Positions 10,261 through 20,756 of a stretch of 64,000 nucleotides of DNA are shown here, piece by piece; the first letter of the stretch is position 1, and each line of letters begins with the position of its first letter. Where the stretch lies: contig NC_079896.1 in the NCBI RefSeq assembly GCF_024868665.1, forward strand, positions 1,083,196-1,147,195, given 5' to 3'. Under the pieces are notes generated by a model. It ran no database searches. It was given only the letters and a program-made list of their open reading frames with translations, and was not told where the DNA came from. The translations under genes and the position numbers were made by a program. This DNA comes from Triplophysa rosa (Eukaryota; Chordata; Actinopteri; Cypriniformes; Nemacheilidae).

Positions 10261-11361
10261 TAAACCTGGCTCATGAAATGGGGAGCAACCTTAACTTCTC
10301 TCTCTCCATCTCTCTCTCTCTCTTAGTCAACACTACGACCACGCTTCGCCAATTTGCGTAAATATTTGCTCAAGAGCTGCTTTGCGCACTTGTGGCCAAA
10401 GGCGCGCGGCAATCACAATTGTTTGCATTTGCGCGCTTGAGCCATAAAACAGCAAATTGTGGAATTTCATTGATAATGTCTCCATATCTTTATGATGTCT
10501 CATTATGAATGTACCACGTCACTGTTTCCTCTCCTACAACTGTATGATGATAGTTCACAGATAACATGCCTATAAGCTTTGTTTGTCCAACATCAAGATA
10601 AGCGGTTAAATGTAAATCTATACACAATAAAGTTTACATGGGTTTATTTCTTTTAAGTCCTTTTAAAGTTTTATTTCAATTAGTCACAAATATAAGGTCA
10701 ATACGAAGAATGGAAAAGAAAATGGTCTCTAATAGTTTTAGGTGGATTACCTGAAATTTTATATTAACTGTGTGGTATTTTGCCAGAAAATAAGTTTACC
10801 GTGGTAAATTTAAGTAAGGGTCCGGAATTTAGACCATGTTGCTAAGGTGTGTATCGTATGACCCGTGAGGTTTGAGTATAAAATTAGCCAGGGTATAGTG
10901 AGTGTATGATGAAAAACATAAGCTCCCATATGAACTCAAGCCCCTCTGGTAATCAAGCCACACTCATGACATATAGTTTTACAAAACTAGAGATATGTGG
11001 TACAGTAAACATGTTGACTCATAGATCATGTTTAAATAACCTTGAACTCTCTGAATGCTGGTAACCAAGCTGTGTCCACCATAGTAATCGACAAGTATGT
11101 GTCCACAAAGCAAACAAAAACGCAAGTTTATTTCACCAAATCAAAGAGGACATCTCATAGAAAGAAACTGCATCTGTCTTTTTGTTATTCATTGTTAATA
11201 AATGTTTGGGGGGGAATCTCATAGAAAGAATTCTTACATTTGAGGGTTTCGACTGTAAACAATGTAAGACAGTCATTTAAAATCGAATCCCTTCTACCAC
11301 CCCACAAAACCTTATAAATATTTGAACTAGAGCATTTTTGTTGTTGAGCAATCTGGCCATT
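10261..11361. other. cyp24a1 upstream region, no gene seen
   Basis: A TC microsatellite at 10289-10325, then AT-rich sequence with no exon-like frame. TATAAATAAA (10223) and GC-containing boxes near 10240 belong to the distal promoter. Nothing else is recognised. Confidence 0.4.
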
Positions 11362-11362
11362 A

Positions 11363-11687
11363 AGCTACAAAATATCACATGAGAGTCAGGTTAATCCTGA
11401 GGTCAAGAGTGGTTACTTTGGCAAAAACAAGGTTTTAGAGGTATTGACAGAACAAAAGCCACGCAAGGACTTTAAACCTTTGACTTGGGTTTGGTTATTT
11501 GGCAGCGTTTATAAGTCAGTATTAGGCTGTGGAACATTATGGTTGATAGGAAAGTTTTTCTTTTGGTAAATTTTGGTTAAGCCCCTTCATTCTTGCTAGG
11601 TGGCTTTTGGGTTGTTAACTGCTCAACACAGCCTTTTTCTCTCAAGAAAGATCAAAAGAAAGGCAAAAACAAGATCTTTTGGCACCT
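11363..11687. repeat. 325-bp direct repeat, copy 1
   Basis: From AGCTACAAAATATCACATGA to TTTTGGCACCT. Copy 2 at 14925-15249 differs by about one base (T/C in GCTAGGTGG), so the pair is very young or recently homogenised. No TG...CA ends, so it is not an obvious LTR. The frame through TWVWLFGSVYKSVLGCGTLW is open in both copies, but I do not recognise it. Confidence 0.85.
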
Positions 11688-11695
11688 GCAAAAAA

Positions 11696-11723
11696 AAGAT
11701 ATTTTGAGAAATGTCTCTGTGGC
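11696..11723. repeat. Left remnant of a GGGATAGTTC-type MITE
   Basis: AAGATATTTTGAGAAATGTC followed by TCTGTGG matches 19472-19497. The MITE resumes at 12462 after an L2 insertion. Confidence 0.55.
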
Positions 11724-11724
11724 T

Positions 11725-12461
11725 ATTCAATTCAATTTTATTTATATAGCGCTTTTCACAATGGGCATTGTTCCAAAGCAGCTTTACAGGAGCAAATAAG
11801 AAAAACTCAAAAACACAAAAAAGGTCAAACACAGCACAGTGCATGGTGTTTATAGAACAAGCAAGATTATTAATAATATCTAATAAATGCAGTCTCCCGG
11901 TGGTTTATTTAGCATATTTTGCATTAAGTGAATGCTTGGCTGAAAAGATGTGTCTTTAATCTAGATTTAAATTGGGAGAGTGTGTCTGACCCTGGAAGAG
12001 TATCGGGGAGGCTATTCCAGAGTTTAGGTGCTACGTATGAGAAAGCTCCGCCCCCTTTGGTGGATTTAGTTATTCTAGGTGTTATCAAAAGTCTGGAGTT
12101 TTGAGATCTTAGAGAGCGTGATGGGTTGTAGTGTGGTAGAAGCTCTGTTATGTAGGTAGGGGCTAAACCGTTTAAGGCTTTATAAGTGATTAAAAGAACT
12201 TTTAAGTCAATACGATACTTAATGGGTAACCAGTGAAGGGTTGATAACATTGGGGTTATGTGATCGTATTTTCTGGACCTGGTTAGAACTCTGGCGGCTG
12301 CGTTCTGAACTAACTGTAGTTTGTTTATTGATGCTGCAGGACAACCACTAAGCAGTGCATTACAGTAGTCAAGTCTTGAGGTCACAAATGCATGAATAAG
12401 CTTCTCTGCATCAGCAACACAGAATATTTCGTAACTTGGCAACATTTCTAAGGTGGAAGAA
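11725..12461 (-). pseudogene. 5'-truncated L2-like LINE (reverse transcriptase C-terminal end and 3' tail)
   Basis: Minus-strand frame 12445-11924 encodes the post-RT region of an L2/CR1-clade ORF2: DAEKLIHAFVTSRLDYCNAL, QLVQNAAARVLTR, LHWLPIKYRIDLKVLLITYK, APKLWNSLPDTL, SRLKTHLFSQAF. Upstream HLRNVAKLRNILC is in another frame, so a 1-base frameshift is present. The 3' end carries the AGCGCTATATAAATAAAATT tail ending in ATTGAATTGAAT. Only the last quarter of the element is here; it is inactive. It is inserted inside a MITE (11696-11723 plus 12462-12641). Confidence 0.85.
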
Positions 12462-12641
12462 GGCTGTTTTTGTGCTTTGTGTTCATAAAATAAAAGTCAA
12501 CCGGGTTCAGTGTTGTTCTTCGAAATTTTTTCTTTTTGCAGATAAAGAAGAAAGCCATACTTGGAATGACATGGTGATGAGTCAATGATGACAGAATTTG
12601 TATTTTTGGATGAACTATTCCTTTAATGAGGGACACAAGCC
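12462..12641. mobile_element. Right part of a GGGATAGTTC-type MITE
   Basis: CGGGTTCAGTGTTGTT, GATGACAGAATTTGTATTTT and the terminus GGATGAACTATTCCTTTAA match the family copy at 19406-19672. Confidence 0.65.
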
Positions 12642-12644
12642 ACA

Positions 12645-14470
12645 CTCTAAACAAAAATGGTGCTATATAGCAATAAAAGTGGTTCTTGGCTTGTAAAGTG
12701 GGTGTTTATTTAAATCAGTGAATCATATTTAGCAGTAGCAATAGTGATACAGTACCTTAACAAACACAACAAATTCACATTTAATTATGTTTTAATTTAC
12801 ATTGTCATTAAGTTTTCATACACCAAACGCCGCATAAACTCTTTGAACTCAGAGGTCCTTACATATGAAGTGAACCCAAACTGATGACTCAAGTTTGTAC
12901 GACCCCGACTCATGATAGGTCAATGGGTTCAGTGACAAACTCACACACTACACACACGCACACACGCACGATTAACTAAAACAGGTTAACAGGTTGATAC
13001 CATACTGTGCTTTTTGAATAAATTCCTAAACTCTCGAACTAGATTCTCCAGCACCATCATCCTTTTCTCGTGCCGGAGGGACAACCACCCAACTAAATGA
13101 GGTCGCGCATTCCTCAAGGCATCAATGTGTTGAAATAGTTTGCGTGTGAAGCGTAAAACGTGTCATTCATTCCTCTAATCATATCAGCGCTGACTTGAGT
13201 AACTCATCTCGTCCAATACAACCATTCTGCTGTCAATGTACAGTGAGTTTTGACACCCTTTGACACCGATTTATAGATCAGACCCGGATACCTCAGTGAA
13301 CTCACTGACCCTCACTGAAGTTTCTCCTTCACAAACAACTCGCAGGCCTGGGAGAGGGTTGGGGGTCTTTTCCTCCGTTCAGAAGCTATATTACATCTAC
13401 GGTACACATTCATTCAAAGAGTTCATAAATACATGATAGAATCTTAATCCAAACTAATCATTATTATAAATGCCGGCACTGGTCACTATGATCTGACAAT
13501 TATTCAGTCTTTATCTGACATCATTTTAAATGTTAATGTAATATCAACGTGTGATGTCTGTTTGCATTATATGACATGCAATTCTGGCACAGTGAATAAA
13601 AAACGTGAGTCCTGATGGAATGTAGCTGATACATTAATACATGTTTGGCTGTCTGATGATCGTGGGTTTCTCAATATCACACAGATTTTTCAAAATGATT
13701 CACAATTCGTTGCAATATCTTAAATAAATCTCTTTCTTGCTAATGCACACTTGATTTGCTTTAGCCAGGAGTGGAACGGGTTGCGATTGATCCAATAGAT
13801 CAACGGGTGCAATCAATAGCAGTTTTCCAAATCAGCTTGTCTTATTTGCATATAAGAGAGTAAACGTGCTCATCTTGTGCGTGCATGTTCAAAGCATGCT
13901 TGACTTTTAGAGCGTCTATTGACTCATCCAGGACTCATGCTGCGACAGAACACAAGTACAGTACGTCCCGGAATGTTTGGTTCAAAAAACAAGTTTATTA
14001 TCCCAGATGGCTCTTCTACAAGTAAATAAAAAAACCAATAAGTAAACAAAAAGATCAGAAAGAAGATGTGAATCGTGATGGTTATATGGAGAATTTGATG
14101 ACAAATTTAATTCCACTACAATCTAATCTGTTTATAATGAAATAAATCAAAAATAGAAATAACATATGAGACTTACAATTAAAACTAACTAAATAAATTA
14201 CTATTTTATGAGGTGCACAATGGATTTGATCTCATTATTATGGTTTGGTATGATCTGCTTTTGCACCAGTGACAGTTAGCTTTAGGGGTGGAGCTATATA
14301 TTTGCTTTTTCCTAATATTTGTATGTTTCTGTACGAATTCATACAAATTGCCATCTCGTAAAATCTTTACAATTACAAATTTCCACGAGATCAGCTACTA
14401 CATTATAGCTCTTGACATTCTGGGCTTTCTATCAACCCACCTCATGTGGTGCATGCTGGGATCAGAGGTT
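12645..14470. other. Intergenic, no gene seen
   Basis: AT-rich sequence with a short CA-rich patch near 12945-12970. No exon-like frame, RNA gene or clear transposon terminus recognised. Confidence 0.4.
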
Positions 14471-15585
14471 GCGCTAGACTTTTTCATTATCCGTCATTTT
14501 GACGGACAAGCTCGTAAAAAATCCGTCATAATCTATTTTACCTGTCACTATGGTGCAAGGTGATGTTACGTGCTAAATAGCATGTTTGTGACGTCATCGC
14601 GACGTACATGCTTTTTCTTTATTCTAATATACCTGAAAACCCAATAAATCTGAAGGCGTTTACATAGGCTATTTCATGTTTCTGCTGTCAGACATAAAAG
14701 TATAATTACAGAAAAATGTTTATGTTCATATGTCCAGTAACAATGACAGTTGCTTGTAGACGCTGTTTTGTAATCATTCATTCACTTAAGTAACTGTAAA
14801 CTGCTGTTTGGTTATGAATGTGCCGCTTCTGCCGCTGGTTGAACGGAGAAGATGCAGAGAGACATTTTTCCACTTAAGGTTTATCCAAAATGACGCTAAT
14901 CGCTTTTGCTCTCTGAAGGAAAAAAGCTACAAAATATCACATGAGAGTCAGGTTAATCCTGAGGTCAAGAGTGGTTACTTTGGCAAAAACAAGGTTTTAG
15001 AGGTATTGACAGAACAAAAGCCACGCAAGGACTTTAAACCTTTGACTTGGGTTTGGTTATTTGGCAGCGTTTATAAGTCAGTATTAGGCTGTGGAACATT
15101 ATGGTTGATAGGAAAGTTTTTCTTTTGGTAAATTTTGGTTAAGCCCCTTCATTCTTGCTAGGCGGCTTTTGGGTTGTTAACTGCTCAACACAGCCTTTTT
15201 CTCTCAAGAAAGATCAAAAGAAAGGCAAAAACAAGATCTTTTGGCACCTTTGGCAGAAAAAGATTTTCAGTTCGTTTTGAAACTATGGCGAAACAAATTA
15301 GAGGGTGGCGGGCCGTCAAAATATAAATTGTTTAATGCCTTGTTTATACACAGCTCTGCTGATCCTGCGTGGGTTGTCCTGAATGGACGAGGCGTTTATG
15401 AGTAATGAATGGGAAACATGCGTCCCTTCGCGATTGCGTTCGGGGAAGGGGTACCTCCGGCCGCTTACGACCACGTTCTGATGAAAGGAAATGATTGGAT
15501 GCTACCAACTCGACAAAAAGGGGAATTGCAAATTGCCCTCATTGTAATCCGTCAAAATGACCGGCGGCCTTCAGATTTTTCCATC
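14470..15585. mobile_element. Possible DNA transposon remnant with CCGTCATTTTGACGG ends
   Basis: The left part has TATCCGTCATTTTGACGGAC (14489) and ATCCGTCATAAT; the right part has AATCCGTCAAAATGACCGGC (15547). The phrases resemble the ends of a known type of fish repeat, but the inverted match is short and self-palindromic. It encloses copy 2 of the 325-bp repeat. Confidence 0.35.
14925..15249. repeat. 325-bp direct repeat, copy 2
   Basis: Near-identical to 11363-11687 in the same orientation, 3562 bp away. Here the open frame extends upstream to ATG 14808, giving 107 aa. Coding significance is doubtful. Confidence 0.85.
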
Positions 15586-15588
15586 ACT

Positions 15589-16163
15589 GAATGAATGAAT
15601 GAGGCATTGATATAGCGCTTTTGTGTATTGCTGTACACCCAATGTGCTTTACAATCATATGAGGGGGGTCTCTCCTCAACCACCACCACTGTGCAGCATC
15701 CACTTGGATGATGCGACGGCAGCCACAGCAACAGCGCCAGTACGCTCACCACATGCCAGCTATAGGAGGAGAGAGATATAGAGCCAATTCAGAGGGTGGG
15801 GTTTATTAGGAGGCCATGATTGACAAGGGCCAGTGGAGGGAATCTGGCAAGGACACCAGGGTTACACCCCTACTCTTTATGAGAACTGCCATGGGATCTT
15901 TAATGACCACAGGGAGTCAGGACCTCGGTTTAACGTCCCATCCGAAGGACGGTGCTTTATACATACATTTTTTATAGTATCCCCATCACTACACTAGGGC
16001 TTTAGGACCCATCCAGACCACAGGGTGAGCACCACCGTTGGTCTCACTAACACCTCTTCCAGCAGCAACCTAGTGTTTCCAGGAGGTCTCCCATCCAGGT
16101 ACTGACCCGGCTCAGCTCTGCTTAGCTTCAGTGGGCAAACAGTCTTGGGCTTCAGGGTGATAC
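15589..16163 (-). mobile_element. SINE3-type SINE (5S rRNA-derived), near full length
   Basis: On the minus strand the head 16163-16075 is a diverged 5S rRNA: ATCACCCTGAAGC, GAAGCTAAGCAG (A-box region), GGTCAGTACCTGGATGGGAG and ACCTCCTGG (C-box region). A SINE body follows, with TTCGGATGGGACGTTAAACC and GACTCCCTGTGGTCATTAAA, and the LINE-like tail AAAAGCGCTATATCAATG ends in (ATTC)n. SINE3 elements are known from zebrafish and are moved by LINE machinery. Not a functional 5S gene: the 5' end is altered and the RNA reads on into the SINE body. Confidence 0.9.
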
Positions 16164-16209
16164 AAGGACAGTTTTGAATGAGCCAAACCCCGTTTCAAAA
16201 CTATATAGA

Positions 16210-16543
16210 CCTCGCAGAGTGCAGTGAGTTACACCCATCCAGGTGCCCCTTAATTCTGTGTGATTATGTGCTCTGACATTCTCTTCTGTGTCTGTTGACT
16301 TTGTCATAACCCATTAAGATAAGAGCCACATGAGTTCTGCTCATTTCCAAAAGCCTCTGCACCCTAGATAGGGTTAGTGAGCTGCGCGGGACACCGTATC
16401 TAAGGTCACGAGCTTCAGCAAATTTACCCGAGGCTTTAAGTAGCTATTGGGGTCACAGCCCCCTGTGTGTCAGGCAGTTCACTGGTGCTGGTGTGCATCT
16501 GTCTGAGATTGTCTTGAATAATGCTTTGTAATAACTAGAGCCA
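16210..16543. repeat. 334-bp inverted repeat, left arm
   Basis: Runs from CCTCGCAGAGTGCAGTGAG to TAATAACTAGAGCCA. Inverted partner at 17333-17666 has the same length with about two mismatches. The partner continues past the arm with AATAAA on the minus strand (at about 17333-17328), so the unit could derive from the 3' part of a retroelement such as an LTR. No coding frame. Confidence 0.85.
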
Positions 16544-16850
16544 TTAACACACTTGAATAAATGTATGTTTGGGAACGTATGTATGGTAAAAATATCTGTC
16601 AATGACGGAGAATTTTCGCTAAAGAAATAATAAGGTGACTATTTCATATGAAATCGTACAAATTTAACTGTACAAAACAAATAATTATTAGAAAAGCCCT
16701 GTCCTTAAACCGATCCGTCATTAGCAGAAAATCAAAGTTTGTACGCATTAGTACCAATGAGTCACAACTTATAGTTATGAACTGCTGTGTAAATTGTCTT
16801 CTCTACAAAAACTTCTCTACAAACATACATTTATTCAAGTGTGTTAAAGA
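16541..16850. mobile_element. Small palindromic element between the inverted arms
   Basis: The 5' end TTAACACACTTGAATAAATG is inverted at CATTTATTCAAGTGTGTTAA (16828-16847), about 30 bp of match each side. A MITE-like structure with no frame of its own. Confidence 0.65.
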
Positions 16851-16929
16851 GTAACTATTACAATGTCCTTAAAATTACATTTCATGCGGTGTGTAATGTT
16901 GCAGTGTGTGAATGTATGCAAGTTGTAAA

Positions 16930-17215
16930 GCCAAAAGTGAACGAATCACAAAGTTATTGGCTTGGGGAAAAAGGAGTCGACTCTGAATCACGCGAACGAG
17001 TCGTCTGTCGTTCTAATTTCAGTTCCGGGTCAGATTTGCGTCACTCCGTGTAATACCCGCCTACGTTCCATTTGCGACACAGCATGCGGTAGACCAATCG
17101 CAGCAGACTAGACCATCTGACCAATCAGATCAGAGTAGGCTGACAGAAAGGAGGGGATTAGACAGATGAATCACCGAACGAATCATTTGAGAGTCAGTCA
17201 AGAAGCAAGGTAATA
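16930..17215. repeat. Fragment of a dispersed fish repeat
   Basis: CACGCGAACGAGTCGTCTG, ACCAATCGCAGCAGACTAGA, CATCTGACCAATCAGATC and ACGAATCATTTGAGAGTC resemble a widespread cyprinid repeat (from memory, family not named). The CCAAT boxes suggest it was once a promoter region. Confidence 0.35.
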
Positions 17216-17332
17216 GCTGACTATTATTAGAAAATTAAAGTGTTTTTACACCGTGTGTGTACGTAAACTTGTTGTTGGACACTCCATAAACCAAAGCAGG
17301 ACCTTAAAAATCACAAAATATTGACTCTTTAT

Positions 17333-17666
17333 TGGCTCTAGTTATTACAAAGCATTATTCAAGACAATCTCAGACAGATGCACACCAGCACCAGTGAACT
17401 GCCTGACACACAGGGGGCTGTGACCCCAATAGCTACTTAAAGCCTCGGGTAAATTTGCTGAAGCTCGTGACCTTAGATACGGTGTCCCGCGCAGCTCACT
17501 AACCCTATCTAGGGTGCAGAGGCTTTTGGAAACGAGCAGAACTCATGTGGCTCTTATCTTAATGGGTTATGACAAAGTCAACAGACACAGAAGAGAATGT
17601 CAGAGCACATAATCACACAGAAATAAGGGGCACCTGGATGGGTGTAACTCACTGCACTCTGCGAGG
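17333..17666. repeat. 334-bp inverted repeat, right arm
   Basis: Reverse complement of 16210-16543 with about two mismatches, separated by a 789-bp middle. On the minus strand a poly(A)-type AATAAA lies just beyond its edge. Confidence 0.85.
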
Positions 17667-18119
17667 TGAAGAACACCTTCTACCCGTTAGTGATGCTATC
17701 ATGATGAGTAAAACGCGTGTAATCTTGTATTGTTTGGCCGACTTGTTACTGTAGTCAATACTTGCTGGTGGATTCAGCTTGTGATGTGATGTGATGTTAT
17801 GGAGTGGTTTAGCGTATTTTGGAGAATGTTGATTCTCTGTGGATGTTTTCCATAAGCCAGACTGTCGGGTCCAACTTTGTCAAAAGGTGTCAAATATGTT
17901 GCGACGCATCAGAGTTTTGCAGGGTATGATCAGTTCAGTGGGTTTGAGGATCTAATCATTTCTTATTTTTGAGAAAGAGACCCCAGTAATGTCATGTCGC
18001 AGAATAGATCTCAACAATGTCTTTGCGCTAGATAACAAATTCTGCAGTCAAGTAAAAGAGTTTTCAATATGAACATATTTCTAATTAAATTCTTTCAAAA
18101 TCATTCTGAAGAATTTTAT

Positions 18120-18480
18120 AGCTCTATCGAATTTGATTTCTTCAAAGAAATTTAATGAGAAACATCTGAGACATTGAGATATTGAGCTGTGAATTTACTA
18201 TACTAACCACAATTTTCATCTGGTCTCACCTTAACCATGAAATTTATAATAAAATTTGACAAGAGCCGTTTTGAGATATTGAGCTTCAAAGTTTTTGCAT
18301 TCCATTTGACTTTGTAGATAAAACTTTTTTGTTTTCTTAAAAATGTAAATAGGTTGTCACAGAAGACGAATATAAGAATAACTCAATTTCAACAAAAATG
18401 TCAGACGGAAGAACCTTACACAGTAGCTCCAAGATGACGAAATGTCAATCTGCCAATAACACTTTTGTCCTAGCCATAAA
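18120..18480. repeat. Dispersed repeat (GAGATATTGAGCTTCAAAG type)
   Basis: TTTTGAGATATTGAGCTTCA, TTTTTGTTTTCTTAAAAA, GTAAATAGGTTGTCACAGA and AATGTCAGACGGAAGAACCT recur at 62230-63245. Family not named. Confidence 0.5.
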
Positions 18481-18699
18481 ATCTTCATTCTTTTAAACGG
18501 CTTTAAGACATCCAAATCTAGGCCATCCTGGTGCATGCTGGGAAATAATAGATTGTTGTTTTCATAACAGACAGCTGCTCGTCTGTTTACAAAGCAGCTG
18601 ACCGGCAGCATACAGTACAACTATAGCACGAGCGAACCCAAACATCCCATCACAGTGTTTTGATTTTTTCATTTGACGACGTAGAACAGGACTTGTAGC

Positions 18700-18829
18700 A
18701 CTTCTCAAAGGCATCATAACAAGGTGTCCCTGGCAACACATGTGCTGTTTGACTGTAGCGCACAAACACTTTCCCCTCGTCTTTTATCATGCGGAAGAAT
18801 TCACGCTTGCACAACACGCTCGTAAATTT
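18700..18829 (-). repeat. 130-bp coding-like block, copy 1
   Basis: The minus-strand frame (ORF 19030-18650) contains LCKREFFRMIKDEGKVFVRY and SQTAHVLPGTPCYDAFEKCY. The same DNA recurs at 22321-22451 with a 1-base insertion. The peptide looks protein-like (mixed charged residues, no low complexity) but I do not recognise it; it may be a transposon-borne or pseudogene exon. Confidence 0.55.
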
Positions 18830-19405
18830 GTTGCACTTATAGGGAACTCTGACGTCATTTGAGGAAACACAGGCAAAACAAGCGCTTCTGAAAAACAGGC
18901 TGGGACAGATCATGGAGAGCGCGGCTATCCCGACTGCTTCCGTGCCGCGGGGAACAAGCCTGAGATTAAATCCCTTCCACCAGAGGAAAAAGGCGGTTTG
19001 AGGTTTGTATCCTCGCTGGCGCGCGGTCACCGCTCAAAGAGCAAGCATTACAGCATTTGTCCCGAGAGCCGGCGTGCCAAAGCCAAGCTGGTCTGGTCAA
19101 GAGCTGAGATGGTTTGAGAGGGATGGTCAGTGGTCTCAAACATCACTTAGTTACGACTGAGATGGTGATGGTGACCCAGGCCAACCGAGCTAAACCATAT
19201 TTCTCAAGCGTGTGGAACCCCAGAAAATCACATGACGTAGTTGTGGCAAGCGTTGGTGTGTAAATGTTCCGTTGTTTTGTTGGTCATTTTCATAGTTTTA
19301 ACAGGAGTCATTGTCATTTACGGCAAGCGGGACGGTTACTCTGGCTCATGCTTTTGCTTAGGAATTTGAACAAAAACAGGGATAGTTAAATAGTTAACGT
19401 GTTAG

Positions 19406-19672
19406 TTAAAGGGATAGTTCACCAAAAAACTAAAATCATTTGCATTTATTCACCCTCATGTTGTTCCAAGAAGATATTTTGAGAAATGTCTCGGTGGTTT
19501 CATGTTCATACGATGGAAGTCAATGGGGTTCAGTGTTGTTTGGTTATCAATGACACGTTCTTCAAAATATCTTCTATTGGGTTCTGCTGAAGAAACTCGC
19601 ACAGCTTTAACATGACACGAGGATGAATAAATGATGAAGGAATTCTCATTTTGGGATGAACTATCCCTTTAA
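19406..19672. mobile_element. Palindromic MITE, GGGATAGTTC family
   Basis: TTAAAGGGATAGTTCACC at the left and GGATGAACTATCCCTTTAA at the right, TTAA at both edges. The interior has TATTCACCCTCATGTTGTTC and GGAAGTCAATGGGGTTCAGT. A very common fish MITE. Confidence 0.85.
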
Positions 19673-20390
19673 CCATAACATTTAGTTGTACGGTTTCCAC
19701 ATGTTTGTGATGTCTTCTAAGTATTTGTAGATGTTTTCTTTTTTGCCTGGTGCCCTAGCAACCACGCAGACGAGCTTGGCAACAGCATCCCTTGCAAACT
19801 AAAGCACTGTCGCAGTGAGCGAACGCCACTCAAGTAAAAGAAAGTTGAAATCTAATTGAAGTAATGTTTGTATTTAATCAGCGCTGGATGTTTTTGTGTA
19901 TGTGTTAGCGGTCAGCGCTGGTTTGTTGTTGGGTGAAGGCCAGAGTTTGGGTTCACATGAGTGCCTGTGTTCTGAGGGTTGAACTCCAACTACTATACAA
20001 CCTGTGAATCACCACCAGCTGCACCCTGTGACTTCTACCAGCATCTCGTACTCTTTTATGGGTCTGTTTACCCCATTTCAACATTCCTAGTGTCAAAATG
20101 AATCATGGTTGGGTGAGTGTCACCAAAACGGTCACATTCTAGTTTATTGATCCCAAAACTAAAGGAAAAAAGAAGAGATGTTTTGCGCAATGAAAATGCA
20201 TACTGTTGTACCTTGTAATGCATCCAACGTTATACTTTATTTCCATTTTTATTTAAATGCTAAAAATCATAGCTTCACCCTAGCAACCAAAGATAGCATT
20301 GTTTAAGCTGCATAGCAATGCCCTGGAAACCACACAGAACTCCATAGCAACGGTCTAACAACCACCCCAGATAATATGTGGGATTATGAG

Positions 20391-20745
20391 GCAATAAATA
20401 TAATAATTCTGATAGCCTTTCATTATAAAACTCCTTCCTTTTCAATGTGGTCCCATGGACAGATTACAAAAATATACTTCATCAAAGCTGCAGTCTGTTA
20501 CTTTTGGATTGAATCTAAACAATAATCAATCATTGAGCAAGAACATAAAAAGTGTTTTCTTATTTTATAAAACAATAAATAAGTTGAGCTGTCGGGTCGG
20601 ATTTTGCAGACTTGAACACACATAAAGAAACGTAACTAACCTGCATTTTTATGTTTCCAATAGAGATGTTGAAAGAGATCCAAAGGTTACAGATTGCAGT
20701 TTTCAAATTTAACCTTTAACATATGTCTTTAAAGCCACGTCGCCA
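20391..20745. repeat. Tandem-duplicated core, unit A (first part)
   Basis: AATAAATATAATAATTCTGA, CATCAAAGCTGCAGTCTG, GGATTTTGCAGACTTGAACA and CATTTTTATGTTTCCAATAG match 22463-22808 in order. It continues after the L2 insertion at 22254-22320. Confidence 0.75.
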
Positions 20746-20756
20746 ACACCTGTAAA

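Noticed and set aside
11363..15249. LTR retrotransposon with 325-bp LTRs
   Set aside because: No TG...CA ends, primer-binding site, polypurine tract or gag/pol frame between the copies; the interior is a mosaic of unrelated repeats.
16075..16163. 5S ribosomal RNA gene
   Set aside because: Only a diverged 5S-like head is present and it continues into a SINE body with a LINE tail, so it is SINE3, not an rRNA gene.
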